A DNA stretch of 11,443 bases from an uncultured Clostridia bacterium (GTDB taxonomy: Bacteria; Bacillota; Clostridia; Christensenellales; UBA1242), in the NCBI GenBank assembly GCA_944384475.1, contig CALWTN010000042.1, positions 1 through 11,443 of the forward strand. The letters are read 5' to 3'. Positions 6,057 to 11,443 of the stretch are shown piece by piece. The notes under the pieces were generated by a model. That model was not told the DNA's origin. It saw nothing but the letters and a program-made list of their open reading frames with translations, and ran no database searches. Each line of letters starts with the position of its first letter. Position 1 is the stretch's first letter. Both the position numbers and the translations under genes were made by a program.

Positions 6057-6383
6057 ATGCAAGTGCTGCTTAATAAAATCAATCAACCTCAAACAAATCG
6101 TGAATATCCTTATGCGCTTTTTGGGACAGCGGCAGGCGAGACCACATATTCTGATTTTCGAGCGATGGATGTGGGAGAGAGCAAATCATGCAGCTACGAT
6201 TGGGCTTACATAGAACAAAAAATTGCATCAAGTCAAGGAGAAAAATCAAACTTTTGCCTTATGCACACTCATCCTAAGCCAGACGGAGAGGAATTTGAAG
6301 GAACGCTGTATTCCAAATATAAGCAAGAACTGAGCGAAATTGGTGTCAAAGAGCAGGATATTGAACATAATATAGAAAGATAG
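6057..6383 (+). CDS. Hypothetical protein with an HTHP motif (possible JAB/MPN-like fold)
   Basis: I do not firmly recognise this gene. From the ATG at 6057 it encodes 108 aa, with H70-T-H72-P preceded by a hydrophobic strand (FCLM) and an acidic residue at E28. HxHP after a strand plus an upstream Glu recalls JAMM/JAB metallopeptidases, but the expected S-x-x-D after the histidines is not in register (only S86), so activity is doubtful. The start is uncertain. The frame is open back to 5916 but has no upstream ATG, only a TTG at 5940 inside the palindromic hairpin, and no convincing Shine-Dalgarno precedes 6057. AGAGGAG at 6011-6017 is not followed by a start codon. It could be a decayed gene or a real gene with an unusual start. 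No clear promoter was found. Confidence 0.5.
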   Translation: MQVLLNKINQPQTNREYPYALFGTAAGETTYSDFRAMDVGESKSCSYDWAYIEQKIASSQGEKSNFCLMHTHPKPDGEEFEGTLYSKYKQELSEIGVKEQDIEHNIER

Positions 6384-6419
6384 CCTGCAAAGAAAAATAA
6401 AAAAAACGGCGGTTTTGAC

Positions 6420-6448
6420 TTTACAATATAACTTTTTTGTGATATAAT
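6420..6448 (+). promoter_or_regulatory. Extended -10 promoter of rpoZ
   Basis: TTTACA (6420-6425), a 17-bp spacer and a perfect TATAAT (6443-6448) with an extended -10 TG at 6440-6441. Transcription should start near 6455, giving a 25-nt leader before rpoZ. Confidence 0.85.
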
Positions 6449-6479
6449 TTGCATTGAAATTTATTTAGAGGTGAGAATT

Positions 6480-6677
6480 ATGATGCTTTATCCGCCAATT
6501 GACGACTTGGTTAAAAAAACTAATGGAAACATTTATGTGCTTTGCAATCTTATCACAAAGCGTGCGAAGGAGATTGAAACCGTAAGGCGTGCTGAACTTG
6601 CAGGCAGTGATAAAAAAGCCATTAGCATCGCTTGTGAAGAAATTTATCAAGGCAAGGTTGTGCCAAGCGACATTTAA
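6480..6677 (+). CDS. rpoZ: DNA-directed RNA polymerase omega subunit
   Basis: Omega is the small subunit that helps fold and assemble the beta' subunit into RNA polymerase. The 65-aa product shows the Firmicutes omega pattern: MLYPPIDDL at the N terminus, YVLCNLITKRAKEI in the middle and KAISIACEEIYQGK near the C terminus. The length is typical of Gram-positive omega. ATG at 6480 is preferred because GAGGTGA (6468-6474) is the Shine-Dalgarno site. The neighbouring ATG at 6483 would begin with the conserved ML and is equally possible. The GTG at 6471 lies within the Shine-Dalgarno and is unlikely. Its position before priA matches the common gmk-rpoZ-coaBC-priA order, with coaBC missing. It has its own promoter and a hairpin terminator 25 bp after the stop. 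Confidence 0.92.
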   Translation: MMLYPPIDDLVKKTNGNIYVLCNLITKRAKEIETVRRAELAGSDKKAISIACEEIYQGKVVPSDI

Positions 6678-6705
6678 TTGAAAAAATTAAAAAGTGTGAT
6701 ATAAT
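6678..6705 (+). promoter_or_regulatory. Extended -10 promoter of the priA operon
   Basis: TTGAAA (6678-6683), a 16-bp spacer and perfect TATAAT (6700-6705) with an extended TG at 6697-6698. The predicted +1 is near 6712. It shares the 12-mer TGTGATATAATT with the rpoZ promoter. It begins directly after the rpoZ stop codon, and its -10 box overlaps the terminator hairpin. Confidence 0.8.
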
Positions 6706-6735
6706 TCTATTGCGATCAAGCAATAGAATTTTTTT
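6703..6735 (+). terminator. Perfect 11-bp hairpin terminator between rpoZ and priA
   Basis: AATTCTATTGC (6703-6713) pairs perfectly with GCAATAGAATT (6720-6730) across a six-base loop, and the T tract runs to 6735. The 5' arm starts inside the TATAAT of the priA promoter. The T tract ends directly before the priA Shine-Dalgarno (AAGGAGA, 6736-6742). Confidence 0.8.
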
Positions 6736-6745
6736 AAGGAGAGAT

Positions 6746-8917
6746 ATGTTTGCGTCAGTTATAATTGATCAAGACACCAAGGCGCTCAATAAGGTTTTTG
6801 ACTATTTAGTGCCGCAGGGTGTTGACATCAGCGTTGGAGCAAGAGTCAGCGTTCCTTTTGGGCAACGAACCTTGCAAGGTTTTGTTATTGCGCTAAAAGA
6901 AAGTTGTGATTATGATGCAAGCAAGATAAAAAAATTGTATGGCGTGATGGATGATTTTGCACTCATCAAGCCAGAGCACATCCAGCTTATGAAATATATG
7001 TGTGATGAATTTCATCTAAGACAGACGTCAGTTTTAAGGTTGCTTGTTCCAAGTGAAATCAGAGAAGGCAAAGTTAGAGAATTATTTGAAAAATATGCAG
7101 TTTTAGGAAAATATGATTTGCAAAGCTTAAATAGAGCAAAAAAACAGCAAGAAATCATCAAAAAACTGCAAATTGAAGGCAAAATCTTGATTTCCGACTT
7201 AAAAAAAGAGTTTGGCGAAAGTGCGCTCAAAGCTTTGATTGACAAGCAGTTTGTGCTGATTGAACGCAAAAAAATAAATCGCAAACCATTAGTCTTGCAG
7301 CATCAAGACAAGCCTGTCACATTGAGCGATCAACAAAACCGAGCCTTGCAAATCATCCGTGGCAACAAAACCTTTTTGCTGCATGGTGTCACTGGCAGCG
7401 GCAAAACAGAAGTTTATATGCATCTCATTTCGCAAGCTTTAAACGAGGGCAAAAGTGCGATTATGCTTGTGCCTGAAATTTCGCTTACTCCACAAGTGGT
7501 GGCGCTGTTTAGGGCGAGATTTGGCGAAAAAATTGCACTCTTGCACTCTTCGCTCTCAGCCGGCGAAAGATTTGATGAATGGCGCAGGATATTCTGCGGC
7601 GAGGCGCAAGTGGTGGTTGGTGCAAGGTCGGCAATCTTTGCGCCGTGCGAAAATGTTGGCGTGATAATAATTGACGAAGAGCATGAACAATCTTACATCT
7701 CGGAAGCCAATCCAAGATATGACAGCAAAGAAGTGGCGGCGTTTAGAGCAAAATATAACTCTTGCCCATTGGTGCTTGGCAGCGCAACTCCAAGCATTGA
7801 TGATTATCAGCGTGCGCAGGATGGCGAAATCACCTTGGTGGAAATGCCTGTTCGTGCAAACGGCAAGCCGCTTCCAAAAATACAAATTGTGGATATGATG
7901 AACGAGTTGCGCTCCGGCAACAGTGGCACTTTTTCAACCCAATTAATTTCCGATTTGGCAAAAGTTATCAACGACAAAAAACAGGCTATGGTTTTTATCA
8001 ATCGCCGTGGCTATTCTTCATTTATGATGTGCAGAGAGTGCGGTTACGTTGCAAAATGCAACGATTGCGATGTCAGTTTGGTTTATCATCGTGAGGATAA
8101 CAGGCTTAAATGCCATTATTGCGGCAAGCAGTATAAGGTTTTGGATGTTTGCCCTAACTGTGGCTCACGATCAATTAAGCAAGGCGCAGTTGGAACGGAG
8201 AGAATTGTGCATGAACTGGCACAAATATTTCCAGACGTGAAAATTTTAAGAATGGACAATGACACCACTTCCAAAAAGAATGCGCACCAAAAATTGCTGC
8301 AAGAATTTGCTAGCACCAAGCCATGTGTCCTTGTTGGCACACAGATGATTGCCAAGGGGCACGATTTTGAGGACGTTACATTGGTTGGTATTGTGGATGC
8401 CGATCAGAGTTTGTATAGGGCAGACTACCGTGCCACAGAGAGATGTTTTCAACTGATCACACAGGTGAGCGGAAGGGCTGGGCGTAGTCAAAATGAGGGC
8501 AAGGTGGATTTGCAAACCTATTCGCCACGCCATTATGTGTATAAATTTGCTGCAAACTATGACTATAAGGCATTCTTTAAAAAAGAGGCTAACATCAGAA
8601 AAACCGCAGCATTTCCACCATTTTCAAAGATAATCCGCATTCTTTTTTGCCATAATGATGAAAATGTGGTTAAAGATGAGTTAAAATCGTGTTATAATAA
8701 ACTGTTAAAGGTTAGAGAGGTGCATTTTGATGATGTCATTTACATGGATGCCATGAAATCGCCAATTAAGAAGATTAAAAATTTGTATCGTTATCAAGTG
8801 ATTGTCAGAATCAAGCTGGATAGCAGCAAGCAAATTGAAGATGAAATTTTTGATTGCACTCAAAATGCATTGAAAAGTAGTGTGTTTTTTGAAGTGAATC
8901 CTGAAAATATGGCTTAG
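6746..8917 (+). CDS. priA: Primosomal protein N', replication restart DNA helicase
   Basis: PriA recognises stalled or D-loop forks and reloads the replisome. The 723-aa product begins FASVIIDQDTKALNKVFDYLVP, typical of the 3'-DNA-binding domain. It has a Walker A motif GVTGSGKT (214-221), DEEH (310-313), a zinc-binding insert with eight cysteines (429, 432, 438, 441, 456, 459, 469, 472) and helicase motif VI QVSGRAGR (573-580). All hallmark motifs are intact and the length is normal. ATG at 6746 is chosen for its Shine-Dalgarno AAGGAGA at 6736-6742. A longer in-frame start at 6710 lies inside the terminator hairpin. The stop TAG overlaps the Shine-Dalgarno of def, so translation is probably coupled. 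Confidence 0.98.
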   Translation: MFASVIIDQDTKALNKVFDYLVPQGVDISVGARVSVPFGQRTLQGFVIALKESCDYDASKIKKLYGVMDDFALIKPEHIQLMKYMCDEFHLRQTSVLRLLVPSEIREGKVRELFEKYAVLGKYDLQSLNRAKKQQEIIKKLQIEGKILISDLKKEFGESALKALIDKQFVLIERKKINRKPLVLQHQDKPVTLSDQQNRALQIIRGNKTFLLHGVTGSGKTEVYMHLISQALNEGKSAIMLVPEISLTPQVVALFRARFGEKIALLHSSLSAGERFDEWRRIFCGEAQVVVGARSAIFAPCENVGVIIIDEEHEQSYISEANPRYDSKEVAAFRAKYNSCPLVLGSATPSIDDYQRAQDGEITLVEMPVRANGKPLPKIQIVDMMNELRSGNSGTFSTQLISDLAKVINDKKQAMVFINRRGYSSFMMCRECGYVAKCNDCDVSLVYHREDNRLKCHYCGKQYKVLDVCPNCGSRSIKQGAVGTERIVHELAQIFPDVKILRMDNDTTSKKNAHQKLLQEFASTKPCVLVGTQMIAKGHDFEDVTLVGIVDADQSLYRADYRATERCFQLITQVSGRAGRSQNEGKVDLQTYSPRHYVYKFAANYDYKAFFKKEANIRKTAAFPPFSKIIRILFCHNDENVVKDELKSCYNKLLKVREVHFDDVIYMDAMKSPIKKIKNLYRYQVIVRIKLDSSKQIEDEIFDCTQNALKSSVFFEVNPENMA

Positions 8918-8925
8918 GAGGAAAG

Positions 8926-9399
8926 ATGGCTAAAAGAAAAGTTTTAAAATTTCCAGATGAAAGGTTGAGGCGTATCAGCAAAAAAGTGACCGAGTTTGAT
9001 GAAGAACTTGCCGAACTTTTAGATGATATGCGTGAAACGATGTATGCCAATGATGGCATGGGCTTGGCTGCTCCTCAGGTGGGCGTGCCAATCAGAGCGC
9101 TGGTTATGGATGTTGGCGGCAACTTTTTTGAACTTATCAATCCTGAGATTATCAATGCCGAAGGCGAACAAGTTGATGAAGAGGGTTGTTTAAGCGTTGG
9201 AAAGTTCAACGACATTGTTAAAAGACCAAGCAAGGTTACAATCAAAGCGCAAGATAGGCTGGGATATCACTATGAAATAACCGGCGAGAAATATTTCGCT
9301 CGCTGCGTTTGTCACGAAATTGACCATTTGGATGGAATACTTTTTATCGACAAAAGCGAGCATGGCAAAGAATTTAAGGAAAAATTTGGAAAGAAATGA
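8926..9399 (+). CDS. def: Peptide deformylase
   Basis: Removes the N-formyl group from nascent proteins in the cytoplasm, at the ribosome exit. The 157 aa carry the three family motifs: GMGLAAPQVG (44-53), EGCLS (86-90, metal ligand C88) and HEIDHLDG (130-137, ligands H130 and H134, catalytic E131). The length and C terminus fit a type 1 deformylase. The Shine-Dalgarno AGGAGGA (8916-8922) overlaps the priA stop. The gene shares ATGA with fmt (9396-9399), which pairs the enzyme that removes formyl with the one that adds it. Confidence 0.98.
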   Translation: MAKRKVLKFPDERLRRISKKVTEFDEELAELLDDMRETMYANDGMGLAAPQVGVPIRALVMDVGGNFFELINPEIINAEGEQVDEEGCLSVGKFNDIVKRPSKVTIKAQDRLGYHYEITGEKYFARCVCHEIDHLDGILFIDKSEHGKEFKEKFGKK

Positions 9400-10301
9400 A
9401 GATATTGTTTTTAGGATCTCCGAAATTTGCAAGAGTGGTGCTTGAAGGCATTTTGCAGGCAGGACATGAGGTTGTGGCTGTTATTTGTCAACCAGACAGG
9501 CCTGCCAGCCGTGGACAAAAGCTTAAAATGTGCGAGGTGAAGCAGTTTGCTTTGCAAAAAAACATTCCAATCTTGCAGTTCGACAAAGTCAATGCGCATG
9601 TTGAAGAAATTAGAAAATTAAAATTTGATTTATTTGTGACCGCTTCGTTTGGCCAAATTTTGTCGCATGAGTTTTTAAGTTTGGGGCTGGGCGTCAACGT
9701 GCATCCGTCATTACTGCCTAAGCTTAGAGGCGCAACGCCAATCCAAACCGCACTTTTGCAAAATATTAACAAAACGGGCGTGACAATACAAAAAATGGTG
9801 TATCAAATGGATGCAGGCGACATCATCAAACAGCAGATGGTTGACATTTTGGAGGATGAAGATTATCTTTCGCTGGAAGATAGGCTTGCAAAAGTGAGCG
9901 TGAAATTGCTGACGGAAGCATTGCGAGAGATTGAAAGTGGCACTGTTAAATTTACTCCACAGCAAGGCGAACCAACGTTTACAAGGCTGATTTGCAAACA
10001 AGACGGCAAGTTGGATTTTGAAGAAACCGCTTTGCAAAACGTTTGCAAAGTCAGAGCGCTTTCGCATAATCCAGGGACGTATTTTGAAATAAACGGACAG
10101 CGCGTGAAAGTGTTAAAAGCACAAGTAGGTGTAGACAATCTGCTTTATTCGCCAAAAGATGTTGTCAAAGATAAGCACTTTTTTGTCATCAAGTGCAAAA
10201 ATTCCACAATAAAAATTCTGTCGCTTGTCAGCCCAACAGGCAAAACTATGGATGGCAAGGCGTTTTTGAATGGGCAAAGAAATTTGGAGAAGGTGGATTG
10301 A
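9396..10301 (+). CDS. fmt: Methionyl-tRNA formyltransferase
   Basis: Transfers formyl from 10-formyl-tetrahydrofolate to Met-tRNA(fMet) for initiation. The 301-aa product has an N-terminal nucleotide-fold domain starting MKILFLGSPKFA, the signature N101-V-H103-PSLLPKLRG, and the catalytic aspartate, most likely D139 in MDAGD aligned by me with E. coli D144. A C-terminal OB-like domain follows (from about residue 200). It is slightly shorter than the E. coli enzyme but complete. Its ATG overlaps the def stop by four bases, with only a weak Shine-Dalgarno, so it probably depends on coupling. Its TGA shares one base with the rlmN ATG. Confidence 0.97.
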   Translation: MKILFLGSPKFARVVLEGILQAGHEVVAVICQPDRPASRGQKLKMCEVKQFALQKNIPILQFDKVNAHVEEIRKLKFDLFVTASFGQILSHEFLSLGLGVNVHPSLLPKLRGATPIQTALLQNINKTGVTIQKMVYQMDAGDIIKQQMVDILEDEDYLSLEDRLAKVSVKLLTEALREIESGTVKFTPQQGEPTFTRLICKQDGKLDFEETALQNVCKVRALSHNPGTYFEINGQRVKVLKAQVGVDNLLYSPKDVVKDKHFFVIKCKNSTIKILSLVSPTGKTMDGKAFLNGQRNLEKVD

Positions 10302-11326
10302 TGCTGCTGGATTTAAGCAAAGCACAACTTAAAGAATATGCATTGAAAAAGGGTTTTGCTCAGTTTAGAGGAGAACAAATTTTTGACGCCATCATGAATG
10401 CAAAGCCGCTGGATAAAACAAATTTGCCCGCCGAGATTAGAAATCAAATTGCAGAAGAATATCCGCATTTTGAAATCGTCAAAAAACTGACATCCAAAGA
10501 CGGAACAATAAAATACGCTTTTCGAATGAAAGATGGGCAAGTGATTGAAAGCGTGCTTATGAATCACAGTTATGGCAAGACGCTTTGCGTCTCTTCGCAA
10601 GTCGGTTGTGCGATGGGTTGTAAATTTTGCGCCTCATCGCTTAATGGGCTTATCAGAAATCTTTCGGCAGGCGAAATTTTGCAACAGGTGGTTATGGCCA
10701 ACAAAGATCAAGGTGGCAGTGTGAAAAAGCGAGCCATCACAAACATTGTGTTGATGGGCATGGGAGAGCCGCTTGACAACTATCAAAACGTGACCTCTTT
10801 TTTAAAACTAGTTTGCGATCAAGACGGACTAAATTTCAGCGAGAGAAACATCACACTCTCAACCTGCGGCCTTGTGCCGAAGATTTATCAACTTGCAGAT
10901 GAAAAGCATTCGGTAACTTTGACGGTGTCGTTGCATGAGGCGGAGGATAAAAAAAGGCAAGAGATTATGCCGATTGCAAAAGTCTATTCCATAAAAGAGA
11001 TTGTCGATGCTTGCAAATACTATTTTCAAAAAACAGGCAGAAGAGTTAGTTTTGAATACTCCTTGATAGCTGGCAAAAATGATGATTTTGCTCACGCAGA
11101 AAGGTTGGCGGCAATTCTTAAAGGGTTTAATTGTCATGTCAATGTCATTGCGTTAAATGACGTGCAAGAAAGGCATCTTCGTGGCTCAACTTTGCAAAAA
11201 ACCTATTCATTTGTTGAAAAACTAAATTCTCTTGGAGTAAATGCCACAAAGCGCAGAAGCATGGGCGAGGATATTGAGGGCGCTTGCGGGCAGCTTAGGC
11301 AAAGTGTGATAAAGGAGGAACAGTGA
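10301..11326 (+). CDS. rlmN: Dual-specificity 23S rRNA (A2503-C2) / tRNA methyltransferase, radical SAM
   Basis: RlmN methylates C2 of A2503 in 23S rRNA and of A37 in some tRNAs, through a methyl-cysteine intermediate. The 341-aa product has the radical SAM cluster C103-x3-C107-x2-C110, MGMGEPLDN (152-160) for SAM binding, and the two catalytic cysteines: C96 in TLCVSSQVGC and C329 in GACGQL, the methyl-carrying one. It is RlmN rather than Cfr on overall match and context. ATG at 10301 is chosen because it overlaps the fmt stop and follows an AAGGTGG Shine-Dalgarno. An in-frame start at 10193 would add 36 residues read from inside fmt. It ends with AAAGGAGG (11311-11318), the Shine-Dalgarno of the next gene. 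Confidence 0.96.
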   Translation: MLLDLSKAQLKEYALKKGFAQFRGEQIFDAIMNAKPLDKTNLPAEIRNQIAEEYPHFEIVKKLTSKDGTIKYAFRMKDGQVIESVLMNHSYGKTLCVSSQVGCAMGCKFCASSLNGLIRNLSAGEILQQVVMANKDQGGSVKKRAITNIVLMGMGEPLDNYQNVTSFLKLVCDQDGLNFSERNITLSTCGLVPKIYQLADEKHSVTLTVSLHEAEDKKRQEIMPIAKVYSIKEIVDACKYYFQKTGRRVSFEYSLIAGKNDDFAHAERLAAILKGFNCHVNVIALNDVQERHLRGSTLQKTYSFVEKLNSLGVNATKRRSMGEDIEGACGQLRQSVIKEEQ

Positions 11327-11443
11327 AGGGAATAGTAACAAAAAAAATCGCAAACCTCTTTTTGGTTGGCGACACATTTTGCAGCGCACGAGGCATTTTG
11401 AAAGAAAGTGGCATTTTTGTTGGAGACAAGGTTGAGTATGATA
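11323..11443 (+). CDS. rsgA: Ribosome small subunit-dependent GTPase A, N-terminal fragment
   Basis: Only the first 40 codons are in the window. They start at GTG 11323, which overlaps the rlmN stop by four bases, six bases after the Shine-Dalgarno AAAGGAGG core. The peptide MKGIVTKKIANLFLV, then C-S-A-R-G and GIFVGDKVEY, matches the N-terminal OB fold of RsgA (family pattern CRARG...VGDxVEF). RsgA is a circularly permuted GTPase that checks late 30S assembly. The G domain lies beyond the window. In many Firmicutes it follows rlmN-stp-prkC; here stp and prkC are absent between rlmN and rsgA. Confidence 0.88.
   Translation, partial: MKGIVTKKIANLFLVGDTFCSARGILKESGIFVGDKVEYD

Noticed and set aside
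5788..6213. 141-residue open frame overlapping the ppdK end
   Set aside because: It begins inside ppdK in another frame and crosses the ppdK terminator. Its sequence is low-complexity translation of AT-rich intergenic DNA.
6710..6745. Longer priA start at 6710
   Set aside because: It lies inside the terminator hairpin and would precede the predicted transcription start. The ATG at 6746 has a strong Shine-Dalgarno and begins with the conserved PriA N terminus.
7455..7885. Open frames opposite or out of frame within priA
   Set aside because: They are shadows of a gene with intact helicase motifs; no ribosome binding sites or recognisable domains.
10193..10300. Longer rlmN start at 10193
   Set aside because: The extra 36 residues are an off-frame reading of the fmt 3' end. 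ATG at 10301 matches the family start and overlaps the fmt stop.
1..11443. CRISPR array, transposon, toxin-antitoxin or defence system
   Set aside because: No regularly spaced short repeats, transposase, Cas or toxin-like products are visible. All larger genes are housekeeping or common enzymes.

Overview
The window reads as chromosomal DNA from a low-GC Bacillota (Firmicutes), probably a clostridial or related gut lineage. The evidence is the AT-rich sequence, strong Shine-Dalgarno sites, intrinsic terminators with long T tracts, TGA used as an ordinary stop, CCA ends encoded in the tRNA genes, and a priA-def-fmt-rlmN-rsgA gene order typical of Firmicutes. The lineage is inferred from gene content and order only. 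Every protein gene lies on the + strand.

Bases 1-680 are a tRNA locus: tRNA-Gln(CUG), whose first base lies just outside the window, then tRNA-Lys(UUU) and tRNA-Gln(UUG). It also holds three copies of a structured repeat that begins with an inverted copy of a tRNA-Gln T-arm, and a 16-nt 3' relic of another tRNA-Gln. Each tRNA-Gln or relic is followed by one repeat copy; tRNA-Lys is not. An intrinsic terminator closes the array.

Bases 680-3133 are a two-gene unit: an alkaline-phosphatase-superfamily (nucleotide pyrophosphatase/phosphodiesterase-like) hydrolase and an M16B zinc peptidase. Its promoter is placed so that the first gene should be read from a leaderless mRNA. A terminator overlaps the second stop codon.

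Bases 3177-5902 are a single-gene unit for pyruvate, phosphate dikinase (ppdK), with its own promoter and terminator. Bases 5903-6056 are intergenic and carry two perfect 9-bp DnaA-box matches flanking a palindromic hairpin. A short, unrecognised ORF with an HTHP motif follows.

From 6420 to the end is a core information-processing cluster: rpoZ (RNA polymerase omega), priA (replication restart helicase), def and fmt (N-formyl-methionine cycle), rlmN (rRNA/tRNA methylation) and the start of rsgA (30S assembly GTPase). priA to rsgA are tightly packed, by overlap or with 8 bp between genes. rpoZ is separated from priA by a hairpin terminator whose 5' arm overlaps the -10 box of the predicted priA promoter. 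Compared with the usual Firmicutes order, coaBC, rsmB and the stp/prkC pair are absent.

I found no CRISPR array, transposase, integrase or defence genes. The unusual content is the tRNA-Gln repeat modules and several compact regulatory arrangements, not a new multi-gene system.
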